From Alteribacillus persepolensis (lineage in GTDB: Bacteria > Bacillota > Bacilli > Bacillales > Marinococcaceae), in the NCBI RefSeq assembly GCF_900099605.1, contig NZ_FNDK01000010.1, positions 1-64,000 of the forward strand: a stretch of 64,000 nt of DNA, given 5' to 3'. The notes beneath the pieces were generated by a model. The model was not told where the DNA came from, made no database searches, and saw only the letters and a program-made list of their open reading frames with translations. Position 1 is the stretch's first letter, and the number at the start of each line of letters is the position of its first letter. Of this stretch, positions 51,503 through 60,608 are shown piece after piece. The position numbers were made by a program, and so were the translations under genes.

Positions 51503-52324
51503 TTACACAAACCTGCCGTGGTCGGGAATGGCGATTTCATCAAAGCGGCGGACAAGCGTATCCAATGCGCCGCTTAACTCTTCTCCTTCCATTGGCAGAC
51601 CATGGCCGGTTACCGCTATGGCTGGATGGAGTGCCTGAAGTGTTTCTACCGACGTGCGGGCTTTTTCCCAATCCGTCGTTAAATAGCGCGGCGGTCCGCT
51701 GATTTCTTTTTCCTGCATCATCACTTTAAATAAAGATTCTTGTTTGACGGTCACAAATGCATCTCCAGCAACTAACAGCCGGTCCTGCTCATGAAAAAAT
51801 GAAACATGGCCAGGTGTATGTCCAGGTGTGTGCACCCATTTCCAGCCTTCCATGAAAGGAACGCTTTCGTCTTCTGGCAAAGGTTGTACGCTTGTTCCAA
51901 CGTCAATACCTTCATTTGGAAACATGCGCGACATTTTGGCAACGAGTCCGCCTTCGACACTGTTATCGGGCTCGGGATAATCTTTTTTGCCAGTGAGATA
52001 CGGTAATTCTTGTTCATGTGCATAAACAGGGACGTTCCAAGCATCAATAAGTTCTTCCAGCGCACCAACGTGGTCAAAATGGCCGTGTGTTAACACGATT
52101 GCTTGCGGCTTGTGATCCTCTCCGAAGTGCTCTTTGGCAGTTGCTTGAATAATATCAGCAGAAGCCGGCATGCCAGCATCTATTAATATCCACTCTTTTG
52201 AGCGGTTTGGAATCTCATAAAAACAAAGGTTCACGACTTGGTTCGTCAAGAAAAACAAATGCTTGGTTACGTCTTTTTCCATTCCGTTGGTAACAGATGT
52301 AACAGGCAGTAATGTATCGGTCAT
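51503..52324 (-). CDS. Metallo-beta-lactamase fold hydrolase
   Basis: A 273-residue MBL protein. LTHGHFDHVGAL, WVHTPGHTPGHVSFF, LLVAGDAFVTV and AVTGHGLPM give the full set of metal ligands, closer to the glyoxalase II-like group. The start at 52324 is preferred because GGAGG is eight bases away. Substrate unknown. Not similar to the other MBL protein at 26867 beyond the fold. Confidence 0.87.
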   Translation of the reverse strand: MTDTLLPVTSVTNGMEKDVTKHLFFLTNQVVNLCFYEIPNRSKEWILIDAGMPASADIIQATAKEHFGEDHKPQAIVLTHGHFDHVGALEELIDAWNVPVYAHEQELPYLTGKKDYPEPDNSVEGGLVAKMSRMFPNEGIDVGTSVQPLPEDESVPFMEGWKWVHTPGHTPGHVSFFHEQDRLLVAGDAFVTVKQESLFKVMMQEKEISGPPRYLTTDWEKARTSVETLQALHPAIAVTGHGLPMEGEELSGALDTLVRRFDEIAIPDHGRFV

Positions 52325-52458
52325 AATCATCTCCTCCAACAATCAAGATAGTATTACTGTTTGTAGGAATGCATGGAATTAATCGAAAGCAGAAAAATAA
52401 ATAAATGCGCCAAACTGGCACAAAGTAAAAAAGAGACATACAAAGGAGAGTGGTAAAA

Positions 52459-52776
52459 ATGATACGACGTACATGGAAAAAAGGCATCGGGGCACTGCTT
52501 GCGGTTTGTCTTCTGTTCGGTGCAGCCGGGTACGCAGAAGCAAATGAAATGCATGGGGAAGTTAGAAATGTTGAATTAACCGAAGAGCAAAAAGAAGCAC
52601 TTGCAGATTTGCACAAAGATATCATCGAAAAGAAAAAAGTGCTGATCGACAAATACGTAGAATATGGAATGATTCCAGAAGACAAACAGGAAAAGATAAA
52701 AGCTCATTTGGATGACCGATACAATCGTCTGTTAGAAAATAATTTTCAGCCGCTGCGTGTACGAAAGCATGGCTGA
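52459..52776 (+). CDS. yckD: Secreted DUF2680 protein (YckD-like)
   Basis: A 105-residue protein with a signal peptide (KKGIGALLAVCLLFGAAGYAEA) and a helical domain LTEEQKEALADLHKDIIEKKKVLIDKYVEYGMIPEDK, matching YckD. GGAGAG lies eight bases before ATG. Exported, function unknown. It has a terminator downstream. Confidence 0.85.
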   Translation: MIRRTWKKGIGALLAVCLLFGAAGYAEANEMHGEVRNVELTEEQKEALADLHKDIIEKKKVLIDKYVEYGMIPEDKQEKIKAHLDDRYNRLLENNFQPLRVRKHG

Positions 52777-52778
52777 AT

Positions 52779-52823
52779 GAAAAGCGAGCACGGCCGTTTG
52801 ACGGTTGTGCCCGCTTTTTTTTA
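52779..52823 (+). terminator. Intrinsic terminator of the YckD-like gene
   Basis: AAAAGCGAGCACGGCCG and CGGTTGTGCCCGCTTTT pair with small mismatches and are followed by TTTT. Confidence 0.85.
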
Positions 52824-52861
52824 AAAGATAGGTAAAGCTATAAAAGTTCGGCGCCTTCATG

Positions 52862-52984
52862 GTCCAGAAAAAGCGCCTGCTCGCTCGAGGTTCCTTCGGT
52901 CCGTCCATGGAAAGCAAAAGTCAGCTTTCCATAAGCCGGCCCTCCAGGACTTGTCGCTCGTGAGTACGGCGCTTGCGCTTTTCG
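52862..52984. repeat. GC-rich intergenic repeat, shortened copy
   Basis: Begins GTCCAGAAAAAGCGCCTGC, continues CTCGAGGTTCCTTCGGTCC and GCCGGCCCTCCAGGACTTG, and ends ACGGCGCTTGCGCTTTTCG. It lacks the middle-right part (about 60 bases) of the 40226 copy. The upstream bases TATAAAAGTT also precede copy 1 at 40.2 kb, so the unit may be larger. Confidence 0.8.
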
Positions 52985-53569
52985 TTAGTCATCATATGAA
53001 ATGACGATAATTTCTCCTGTTTGTGCATCCACTTCTACTTCAGCTTCGCCGCGTTCGGTATGAAGTTCTACTTCATAATAGAACATGCCATCATCTTCAT
53101 CTCGTTCGATTTCATCAATAGTACCGCCGACTTCGTTTAGAGCAATTTGTTTTGCTTCTTCTATACTGATAGCAAACCGGCTTTGCAAAGAAGAACTTTC
53201 GTTTGCATCATCAGTCGATGACGTCTCGTTTTGGCTGTTTTGATCGGTTTCCCTTTGTTTGCTGGTGCGTATTTTTTCTTTTTCATCGAGTTTTAATACG
53301 TCGCCGCTGGCTGCATCAAGTTTTAATTCATATTTATATTCTTCACCGACGATCTCCATTTCATAGACGTCTTTTCCATTTTCACGTTCACGTTCAATTT
53401 CTGTCACTTCTCCAGGATATTGTGTTTGAATCTGTTGTTTTGCTTCTTCTACATTCAAATTGCTGCCGCTTTGATGTGCATCGTCCGCGGAAGCAGAAAA
53501 CTGCTGCACACCAACCGCCACGAGTCCGAGTACCGTCACACAAGCCGTTGCAATAACAAATTTTTTCAT
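52985..53569 (-). CDS. ykoI: Exported PepSY-domain protein (YkoI-like)
   Basis: A 194-residue protein with a signal peptide or anchor (FVIATACVTVLGLVAVGV), then two PepSY-type repeats (about 38-100 and 130-194), each ending in a beta hairpin with DAASGDVLKLD or DAQTGEIIVI. A Ser/Asn-rich linker joins them. It follows the ykoG-ykoH pair, as in B. subtilis. PepSY modules are thought to inhibit peptidases or bind extracellular ligands. GGAGGAG precedes ATG at 53569. Confidence 0.85.
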   Translation of the reverse strand: MKKFVIATACVTVLGLVAVGVQQFSASADDAHQSGSNLNVEEAKQQIQTQYPGEVTEIERERENGKDVYEMEIVGEEYKYELKLDAASGDVLKLDEKEKIRTSKQRETDQNSQNETSSTDDANESSSLQSRFAISIEEAKQIALNEVGGTIDEIERDEDDGMFYYEVELHTERGEAEVEVDAQTGEIIVISYDD

Positions 53570-53672
53570 GGGGAGCTCCTCCTTTATTGTGTACAGCTTC
53601 ATCATACCCGTGCGAGATGAAAAGCTTCTTAAACGAAGATTAACATTTGATGAGAAAATCATAAAAAACGGA

Positions 53673-55022
53673 TTATTTTGGGAGGTCGATAATAAATGAT
53701 GTGCCGTTAGGCGGTTCGCTTTCAATTGAAATAGTCCCTTGATGCGCATGAATGATTGCCCATGCGATGGAAAGGCCTAGGCCAGTGCCGCCGGTAGTGC
53801 GGCTGCGTGCTTTATCCAAGCGGTAAAAGCGGTCAAAAATTTTGGGCTGTTCTTCTTTTGGAATGCCTGGTCCGTGATCGTCCACCGACAGCTCGATGTT
53901 CGTATCACCTTCCATTACCCGAACGGTCACGTCACTATCGCTGTATTTTAACGCATTATCGAGCAAAATGTATATTACTTGTTTTAATTTTTCTTTATCC
54001 CCATGATAAAGAAGAGAGTCTTCACGGCTTTGTACGGTGATATGACGCTCATACGAACGAGAAAACGAGGTAACAGCAGTTCTTGCCATAGCAATGACAT
54101 CAAAAGTTTCTCGTTCCATCGCTCCGGTGGATTCGTCTTTAGCAAGCATCAGCATCTGTTCGGTGATTTTTTTCATGCGCTCACTTTCTGATAATATCGC
54201 TTGTATCGCTTCTGCCATAACGTCTGGTTTGCTCGTTCCCCAGCGTTTTAACAACCGTGTATAGCTGTCAATAATAGACAACGGTGTTTTCAGTTCATGG
54301 GAAGCGTCTGACACGAAGTGTTGCTGTTTTTCAAAGTTTTCTTCCAAGCGGTCAATCATACGGTTAAATGTTGCATTCATTTCATATATCTCATCTTTAG
54401 ACATATCTTCGATGTTTATTTTTTTCAATTCACCGCGCTGTTCAATGTCTTGCATAGTACGGGCAGTAGATCGGATAGGCCGCAAAAATAATTCACTCAA
54501 TAACCGCCCGCCCAGGAAAGTTGGCAGCAAAATAAATAACGAAGCCAAAAACAAGACGAGCTGCAGCGTTTCCATGTTATTTTCCAATGCTTCGAAATGT
54601 TCGCTTACCTCAAGTGTGACCACCTGCCCGTCACTCCAAATGACTGGCTCGTATATAATGCCAAATCGTTCCCCTTCATCGGTTTGAACGAGACTGGCTT
54701 GTGCTTCTGTGGTGAATGTATAAGAGATTAATGAGGGGAAGCGGTTTTCTTTTGTCAATGTAAAAAGTGTCGTTTCATCCCTTGTAATTACCCGGATCAT
54801 CCCATTAGAGGGTAAATAGGCATTTAAAAGATTTTCCACATCAACATGTTCATCTGTTTGGTGCAGAGCCTCAACTAACGCATTCGTTTGTGTTTGCAGT
54901 CTGTTTAACTCTGAGTCAGAAGAAACTTGGTTAAAGAGAACATAAATAGCTGTGTTCGCAGCCATTAATACGAAAAACATAGCAATGGCCGCATACAGCT
55001 GCATTTTTGTTTTAATTTTCAT
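53673..55022 (-). CDS. ykoH: Sensor histidine kinase (YkoH-like)
   Basis: A 449-residue membrane kinase. Helices at about 9-30 and 154-176 enclose an extracellular sensor region; HAMP follows to about 230, the phosphorylated His242 is in SDASHELKTPLS, and the ATP lid shows LDNALKYSD, DDHGPGIP and GTGLGLSIAW. The start is one base after the stop of the response regulator gene, so translation is coupled. It presumably senses an envelope signal with the PepSY protein. Confidence 0.93.
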   Translation of the reverse strand: MKIKTKMQLYAAIAMFFVLMAANTAIYVLFNQVSSDSELNRLQTQTNALVEALHQTDEHVDVENLLNAYLPSNGMIRVITRDETTLFTLTKENRFPSLISYTFTTEAQASLVQTDEGERFGIIYEPVIWSDGQVVTLEVSEHFEALENNMETLQLVLFLASLFILLPTFLGGRLLSELFLRPIRSTARTMQDIEQRGELKKINIEDMSKDEIYEMNATFNRMIDRLEENFEKQQHFVSDASHELKTPLSIIDSYTRLLKRWGTSKPDVMAEAIQAILSESERMKKITEQMLMLAKDESTGAMERETFDVIAMARTAVTSFSRSYERHITVQSREDSLLYHGDKEKLKQVIYILLDNALKYSDSDVTVRVMEGDTNIELSVDDHGPGIPKEEQPKIFDRFYRLDKARSRTTGGTGLGLSIAWAIIHAHQGTISIESEPPNGTSFIIDLPK

Positions 55023-55023
55023 G

Positions 55024-55719
55024 TTATGTACCTTTCATTTGATAGCCGACGCCGCGAACCGTATGAATTAAGGGAGTAGAAAAACCGGTGTCGATTTTTT
55101 TGCGCAAGTAGCGAATATACACGTCAACAACATTTGTATCACCTGCATAATCAAAACCCCAAACACTTTCAAGCAGCTGATCACGGGTTAACACTTGATT
55201 TTTATTTCGTAAAAAATATACTAAAAGGTCAAATTCACGCGGGGTGACTTCAATGTGCCTGTCTTCGCGTATAATGTCACGCGTGTTGACATGGACGGTC
55301 AACGTGTCGATTGTCAGTACTTCCACCTTTGCTGAGTGGGCTGTATTTGCAGTATTTGTGCGAAGCTGGGCACGAATGCGTGCGAGCAGCTCCTCGGTTT
55401 CAAACGGTTTTGTTACATAGTCGTTGGCACCAAGGTCAAGGCCGCTGACTTTATCGGACACTTCATCTTTAGCGGTCAGCATAATAACTGGCGTATGTTG
55501 ATGGCGGCGGCGAAAACGGCGGAGGATTTCCATTCCGCTCATTTCGGGAAGCATCACATCTAAAAGCAGCAAATCATATGAACCAGTTAGCGCTTCTTCT
55601 AAGCCATCTTTTCCGTTGTATGCAGCCTGAACGGCATACCCTTCATATTCAAGCTCAAGCGTTAACACACGAGCCAGTTTTTCTTCGTCTTCGATAACGA
55701 GAATGGTGTGTTCTGGCAT
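55024..55719 (-). CDS. ykoG: OmpR-family response regulator (YkoG-like)
   Basis: A 231-residue regulator. The receiver domain carries Glu10-Asp11 and phospho-acceptor Asp54 (LLLLDVMLP), with Lys in YVTKPFE; the C-terminal winged helix (about 130-231) shows EVTPREFDLLVYFLRNKNQVLTR-type spacing and VDVYIRYLRKKID. GGGGGAG lies just before ATG. It is the first gene of the ykoG-ykoH-ykoI unit. Confidence 0.94.
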   Translation of the reverse strand: MPEHTILVIEDEEKLARVLTLELEYEGYAVQAAYNGKDGLEEALTGSYDLLLLDVMLPEMSGMEILRRFRRRHQHTPVIMLTAKDEVSDKVSGLDLGANDYVTKPFETEELLARIRAQLRTNTANTAHSAKVEVLTIDTLTVHVNTRDIIREDRHIEVTPREFDLLVYFLRNKNQVLTRDQLLESVWGFDYAGDTNVVDVYIRYLRKKIDTGFSTPLIHTVRGVGYQMKGT

Positions 55720-55918
55720 CTTTCTCCCCCTTATAGTGAATACAATTGTTACCCATATCTTACAAGAAATTCATTTGCTTGAGTATGGAAAAACAAAAGC
55801 AGGAAAGGAGTTTTTTCTAACGAATAGAAATAGAGGATGTTATCCTTTCATGGATAATACAGATTGACAGCCGCTGTATAAGGGGCATTACTTCATTGTG
55901 TTGGAAAGGAAGGTTGTT

Positions 55919-56134
55919 ATGGCACAGACCACATCCAAACCAGCCTTAGGTTTTATCGGTTCTCTTTTGTTATTTATTTGGGGGATCTATCGTTTGTCGA
56001 CCATTACCTATGATTCCTATGTGTGGCTCATTCCGCTTCTATTTACCGCTGCAGGTGCAATAGGCATTGTGTCCAATACCATCTATTACCGGCGTGCCAA
56101 ACGGTCAAAGGCATTTGAGGCTCCGCCGAAATAA
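55919..56134 (+). CDS. Two-helix membrane protein, 71 residues
   Basis: A protein with hydrophobic segments at about 10-25 and 33-55 and a basic tail YYRRAKRSKAFE. GGAAAGGAAGG lies six bases before ATG at 55919. It is divergent from ykoG. Not recognised. Confidence 0.68.
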   Translation: MAQTTSKPALGFIGSLLLFIWGIYRLSTITYDSYVWLIPLLFTAAGAIGIVSNTIYYRRAKRSKAFEAPPK

Positions 56135-56149
56135 ATATGTCATGCGAGG

Positions 56150-56640
56150 CTGGCCCAAATCTAAAACAGGTTACTCCAAAGCCAGACAACAAGATTTGAA
56201 AGTATAGGCCAAGCGTCATCAACATACGGAGACTCCCTGCAGGACGTCGGCTGAGACCAGCCGCATCGTGCGCCGATGCCGACACTAGCACGTCCTGTGC
56301 GTCAAAGCACGAGCTGAAGGTTCGCTTGGTAATGGGATTTTCTTTACCAAGTTAAAGCTGTGCCTGCGGAACGCGCAGGATGTTGACGGAGCTATGATAG
56401 AAATGGCTAGGATAGACAAATAATCCGAACTGATTTTGATAAATCGTTCGGATTCTTTCGTCGTTCGTATTCTTATGTCCCAGCTTTTTTTAATAGAAAA
56501 GTGTACATATTTGGAGGTTTTATTGTCTGGCACAAACGCCTGCTTGCTTGAGGTTCCTGCGGTTCATCCTTGAAGGGCGTGTATGCTTTTTGAAAAATTA
56601 ATAATAAATATAGAGTTTAACAATATATTAATACGGATAA
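56150..56640. other. Non-coding region with degenerate repeat fragments
   Basis: No credible gene is seen. GGAGACTCCCTGCAGGACG (56230-56248) followed by CTGAGACC resembles a second common Bacillaceae intergenic repeat. AATCCGAAC/GTTCGGATT (56422-56453) forms a hairpin. GTCTGGCACAAACGCCTGC...GAGGTTCCTGCGG at 56525-56565 is the left end of the repeat seen at 40.2 kb. Confidence 0.45.
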
Positions 56641-56803
56641 ATAGAAAAAGAATCGACTGGAGACATTCGGATTGTGTTCGGCATGGCAGGTGCACGACAC
56701 CATCTCTGTGATAATATCGGTCACATAAGAAAAGGATGAAAGCAGAGCACAAGGAAAAAGATACAGGCATCCTTGTCAATTTTGTGACAACGGTGCCTTT
56801 TTC
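56640..56803 (+). ncRNA. Candidate structured RNA or leader ending in a terminator
   Basis: A strong hairpin AGGCATCCTTGTCA/TGACAACGGTGCCT (56765-56796) followed by TTTTTCC looks like an intrinsic terminator, yet no gene lies upstream on this strand. The preceding 125 bases contain further stems, such as TGTGA/TCACA near 56706-56724. Either a small RNA or a terminator-controlled leader for tagD is possible. I match it to no known class. Confidence 0.4.
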
Positions 56804-57076
56804 CACGTGCGAGCAACAGGATGAAAAGCTTGATTTTTGCGTTGTTCATTGGAATGTACTTCCAGTAACCTAGAGATTTTCCCATACTTTTTTACACAAA
56901 TGTAGTGATATTTCATGAAAGGTATATAGTGAACTGGTGGCGGTTGTGATATAATTCTGGAAGTCAACTAAATAAAGGTGTTTTTTCTGTAATTTTTATT
57001 TTAAGAAAGTAAATAGAAGGTAAACAAGTATAAAGAAAGATGTTCTAGTTTCGTTAGTAGCTAGGAGGGCTTGAAC

Positions 57077-57475
57077 ATGAAAAAAGTCATTACGTATGGA
57101 ACATTTGATTTACTGCATTGGGGTCATATTAATATATTAAAGCGCGCGAAAGCGTTAGGAGATTATCTCATTGTGGCGATCTCCACTGATGAATTTAACG
57201 AACTAAAAAATAAAAAAGCATATTATCCTTATGAGCAACGAAAAATGATTTTAGAAGCGGTTCGCTATGTAGATGAAGTAATACCAGAGAAAAAGTGGGA
57301 ACAGAAAGTGGAAGATATTGTTCACCACAATGTGGACACGCTCGTCATGGGAGATGACTGGGAAGGCAAGTTTGATTACTTGAAGCCGTACTGTGAAGTC
57401 GTTTATCTGCCGAGAACGGCAAATATCTCCACGACAAAAATAAAGCAAGAACTGCTTCTTGCCAATGCGTATTAA
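57077..57475 (+). CDS. tagD: Glycerol-3-phosphate cytidylyltransferase TagD
   Basis: A 132-residue nucleotidyltransferase. The HxGH motif HWGH is at residues 14-17 and the RTANISTT loop near 113-120. It makes CDP-glycerol from CTP and glycerol-3-phosphate for wall teichoic acid. ATG at 57077 follows GGAGG by eight bases. Length matches B. subtilis TagD (129). It is followed by a terminator-like hairpin and then by polymer and export genes. Confidence 0.96.
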   Translation: MKKVITYGTFDLLHWGHINILKRAKALGDYLIVAISTDEFNELKNKKAYYPYEQRKMILEAVRYVDEVIPEKKWEQKVEDIVHHNVDTLVMGDDWEGKFDYLKPYCEVVYLPRTANISTTKIKQELLLANAY

Positions 57476-57477
57476 AG

Positions 57478-57512
57478 AAAAGAGGGTGCTGCTCTCTTTT
57501 TCTTTTTTGTTT
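57478..57512 (+). terminator. Terminator or attenuator after tagD
   Basis: AAAAGAG and CTCTTTTT pair around GGTGCTG, followed by CTTTTTT. The stem is short and AT-rich, so read-through into the next gene is likely. Confidence 0.6.
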
Positions 57513-57584
57513 CTCGGAAAAAAAACGTATATAATAGACCAAGCAGTATTGCTGTTACGATTCTCTATAGCAGAAGGGTATTGA

Positions 57585-58832
57585 ATGTATATGCTGAAAC
57601 GTTGGAAAAAATGGAAAAAGAAATGGAAGAAAAGAACGAAAAAAAAATGGAATAAGCTAAGGAAATCGAAAAAAATGCGCCGTTTTTACCGTAATATCTC
57701 TATGATCGCCGGGCGTTTGCCAAAAAAGAAAAATATTATTGTGTTTGAGAGTTTTTTGGGCAAACAATACAGCTGCAACCCGCGGGCTGTTTATGAAACG
57801 CTAAAACAACAAGATAGAAATTATATTTACTACTGGAGCATTGACCACCGCTTTAAATCACGTTTTGATGAGCACGGTGTACAAACCATTACCCGGTTTA
57901 CGCTGAAATGGTTTATTGTCATGATGCGGGCGAAATACTGGGTGTTTAACAGCCGGCTGCCAAAATGGATCGCCAAGCCGAATGACACCGTGTATTTACA
58001 GACATGGCACGGTACACCGCTCAAAAAACTGGCGCTTGATATGGATGAAGTGTATATGCCGGGAACGACAACTGATATGTATAAGCGCAATTTTGTAGCA
58101 GAAGCGAGCCGCTGGGATTATCTCGTATCACCAAACCACTATTCATCGGAGATATTTGAACGGGCATTTGATTTTAATCAGCAGCTTTTAGAGACGGGAT
58201 ATCCGAGAAATGATTATTTGTTTCATTATACAGAGGAAGATGCGGCAAGAATAAAAGAGAGGCTCGGTATTCCGGAAGGCAAAAAAGTGGTGCTGTATGC
58301 GCCGACTTGGCGTGACAATGAGTATCACTTTATTGGAAAATATAAATTTGCCGTACAGATGGATATGGACAAAATGTATCAAGAGCTCGGAGATGACTAT
58401 GTGGTTGTGTTCCGTCTCCATTATCTTGTTTCTGATAAATTGGATTTAAGCGGATATGAAGGGTTTGCAGTGGATGGCTCGAATTATCCTGATATCCGGG
58501 ATTTATATATTATCGGTGATATATTAATGACTGATTATTCGTCGGTCATGTTTGACTACGGTGTTCTCAAGCGCCCAATGATTTTTTATGTCTATGATAT
58601 CGAAAACTACCGCGACCAGCTGAGAGGCTTTTATTTTGATTTTGAAAAGGAAGCACCAGGTCCGCTGGTAACGACAACGGACGAAATCATTCAAGAAATC
58701 AAACAAGCCGATACAATTCGAAGCCGCTACAAAGACCACATTGACTGGTTTGAACAAACATTTCATTCTTTAGAGGATGGAAAGGCCTCAGAACGTGTGA
58801 TCAGCCGCGTGTTTGACAGGACGGAAGCATAA
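57585..58832 (+). CDS. CDP-glycerol glycerophosphotransferase family protein (TagB/TagF-like)
   Basis: A 415-residue teichoic acid polymerase-family enzyme. It has the GT-B pattern of the family: NIIVFESFLGKQYSCNPRAVYE, LQTWHGTPLKKLALD (catalytic His), GYPRNDYLF, VLYAPTWRDNE (catalytic-type His missing in this segment), FRLHYLVSD and DILMTDYSSVMFDYGVLKRP. The first 35 residues are extraordinarily Lys/Trp-rich, suited to bind the anionic membrane. Single-domain length is nearer TagB than full TagF (746), so primase or short polymerase are both possible. Confidence 0.88.
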   Translation: MYMLKRWKKWKKKWKKRTKKKWNKLRKSKKMRRFYRNISMIAGRLPKKKNIIVFESFLGKQYSCNPRAVYETLKQQDRNYIYYWSIDHRFKSRFDEHGVQTITRFTLKWFIVMMRAKYWVFNSRLPKWIAKPNDTVYLQTWHGTPLKKLALDMDEVYMPGTTTDMYKRNFVAEASRWDYLVSPNHYSSEIFERAFDFNQQLLETGYPRNDYLFHYTEEDAARIKERLGIPEGKKVVLYAPTWRDNEYHFIGKYKFAVQMDMDKMYQELGDDYVVVFRLHYLVSDKLDLSGYEGFAVDGSNYPDIRDLYIIGDILMTDYSSVMFDYGVLKRPMIFYVYDIENYRDQLRGFYFDFEKEAPGPLVTTTDEIIQEIKQADTIRSRYKDHIDWFEQTFHSLEDGKASERVISRVFDRTEA

Positions 58833-58846
58833 AAGAAGGTATAACA

Positions 58847-59653
58847 ATGAAATCTGTTGTAACGATAATCAAAGAATTATGGGAGAGCATGTATTTAATT
58901 AACCGCCTTGCTCTGTATGAAATAAAAATAAAACACAATAACAATTATTTGGGGCCGTTGTGGGAACTGATTACACCAGTGTTTTTCATTGCGATTTATT
59001 GGTTTGTTTTTGGATATGGAATCCGTGATAACGAAGCAGTGGATGGTGTGCCATTTTTCAGTTGGATGACAGCAGGAATTACGATCTGGTTTTTTGTCCA
59101 GCCTGCTGTCACACAAGGGTCCAAAGCTATCTATACGAAAGTGCGCATGGTATCGAAAATGAGCTTTCCAACGAGTGTCATTCCGGCCTACGTTGTCATA
59201 TCGAAATTGTACCCGCATTTGTTTTTATTGTTTATTATTATGATTTATATGCAATTTGCTGGTCACCCGGTGAATATGTATTATGTACAGTTTCCGTATT
59301 TTATTTTCAGCATGATTATGCTTGTGATTGCATTTGTGCTGATTTCTTCCACCATCACAACAGTTATTCGTGATGCACAGATGTTTATTCAGTCAACAAT
59401 ACGTGTATTCTTATATTTAACACCGTTTTTATGGGTAACAAATGTATTGCCGGAGCGCATCCACGCATTGATGCAGCTAAACCCGTTATATTATTTAGTA
59501 GAAGGCTACCGAGCTGCCTTTTTTGGAGAGTCATGGTATTTGCTCGAACACGGGTGGTATACGCTCTATTTTTGGGGGCTTGTCGGTGTGCTGTTTGTAA
59601 TCGGATCCGTACTGCATGTGCGCTTTCGCCGTCACTTTATTGACTTTTTATAA
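58847..59653 (+). CDS. tagG: Teichoic acid ABC exporter permease TagG
   Basis: A 268-residue ABC-2 type permease with six helices. KIKHNNNYLGPLWELITPVFF near 27-47 is the hallmark of polysaccharide/teichoic exporters, and PLYYLVEGYRAAFFGE lies near 216. GAAGGT precedes ATG, 14 bases after the polymerase-family gene. It pairs with TagH to flip wall teichoic acid across the membrane. Confidence 0.94.
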   Translation: MKSVVTIIKELWESMYLINRLALYEIKIKHNNNYLGPLWELITPVFFIAIYWFVFGYGIRDNEAVDGVPFFSWMTAGITIWFFVQPAVTQGSKAIYTKVRMVSKMSFPTSVIPAYVVISKLYPHLFLLFIIMIYMQFAGHPVNMYYVQFPYFIFSMIMLVIAFVLISSTITTVIRDAQMFIQSTIRVFLYLTPFLWVTNVLPERIHALMQLNPLYYLVEGYRAAFFGESWYLLEHGWYTLYFWGLVGVLFVIGSVLHVRFRRHFIDFL

Positions 59654-59700
59654 TGATGTATCACTTTTTCCGGGCGTAAATTAAAAACGGATGTGATAAA

Positions 59701-60504
59701 ATGCCTAAAGCAATTATTGCAAAAAATGTAACGAAAAAGTTTAAACTGTATCACAACCAGTCAGAACGTCTAAAAGACTTGCTGCTTCCCAAAAGTTTCG
59801 GCGAGGAATTCTATGCGCTGCGCGATGTCTCGTTTGAAGCGGAAAAAGGGGATATTATCGGGCTGGTAGGAGTAAATGGTTCGGGGAAATCAACATTGTC
59901 TAATATCCTGAGCGGTATCGTCCCGCAAACGAGTGGCGATATTATCATTAATGGTGAAACAGCAATTATTGATGTTTCCGCTGGTTTAAACAACAAGCTG
60001 ACAGGGCGGGAAAATATTGAATTAAAATGTTTAATGCTCGGATTTACCAAAAGACAAATCCGTGATATGGAACAAGATATCATTGAATTTGCGGAGTTGG
60101 AAAAATTTATTGACCAGCCGGTAAAGTCCTACTCCAAAGGGATGAAATCACGGCTTGGTTTTGCCATCAGTGTGAACATCGACCCTGATATTTTTATTGT
60201 TGATGAAGCATTATCGGTTGGTGACAAAGCGTTTGCTAAAAAATGTTTGGAAAAAATGAAAGAGTTCAAGCAGCGCGGCAAAACGATGTTTTTTGTCAGC
60301 CACTCAATTGCCCAAATGCGCGAGTTCTGCAATAAAATTTTGTGGCTTGAATTTGGAGAAACCAAAGCATTTGGCAATACTGATAAAGTGCTTGGTGAAT
60401 ACGAAGCGTTTTTAAAGAAATATAATAAATGGTCAAAAAAAGAACGGCAAGCTTTCCGACAAAAAGGGTTTGCCAAGCAAAGCAAAGAAAAAGCACTGGT
60501 ATAG
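59701..60504 (+). CDS. tagH: Teichoic acid ABC exporter ATPase TagH (short form)
   Basis: A 267-residue ATPase. Walker A GVNGSGKST is at 57-65, signature YSKGMKSRL near 143, Walker B IFIVDEALSVGD near 166 and the switch His in FVSHSIAQ near 200. The N-terminal KFKLYHNQSERLKDLLLP is typical of the exporter subfamily. The long extracytoplasmic C-terminal part of B. subtilis TagH (527 residues) is absent, so only the motor remains. SD weak (GGATGTG). Confidence 0.93.
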   Translation: MPKAIIAKNVTKKFKLYHNQSERLKDLLLPKSFGEEFYALRDVSFEAEKGDIIGLVGVNGSGKSTLSNILSGIVPQTSGDIIINGETAIIDVSAGLNNKLTGRENIELKCLMLGFTKRQIRDMEQDIIEFAELEKFIDQPVKSYSKGMKSRLGFAISVNIDPDIFIVDEALSVGDKAFAKKCLEKMKEFKQRGKTMFFVSHSIAQMREFCNKILWLEFGETKAFGNTDKVLGEYEAFLKKYNKWSKKERQAFRQKGFAKQSKEKALV

Positions 60505-60516
60505 CCAGTTAGAACA

Positions 60517-60553
60517 GGCTGCTGAAGGGTTTCCCTTTAGCAGCTTTTTTTGT
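60517..60553 (+). terminator. Intrinsic terminator of the teichoic acid operon
   Basis: GCTGCTGAAGGG and CCCTTTAGCAGC form a stem with one mismatch around TTT, followed by TTTTTTT. Confidence 0.92.
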
Positions 60554-60608
60554 GCGGAGCGGCAGCGGCTTTGTTCCAAATACGGCAAGAGAATGTGTGC
60601 TGCGAATA

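Noticed and set aside
56285-56806. Two minus-strand frames of about 80 codons
   Set aside because: No SD; they cross hairpins and repeat fragments.
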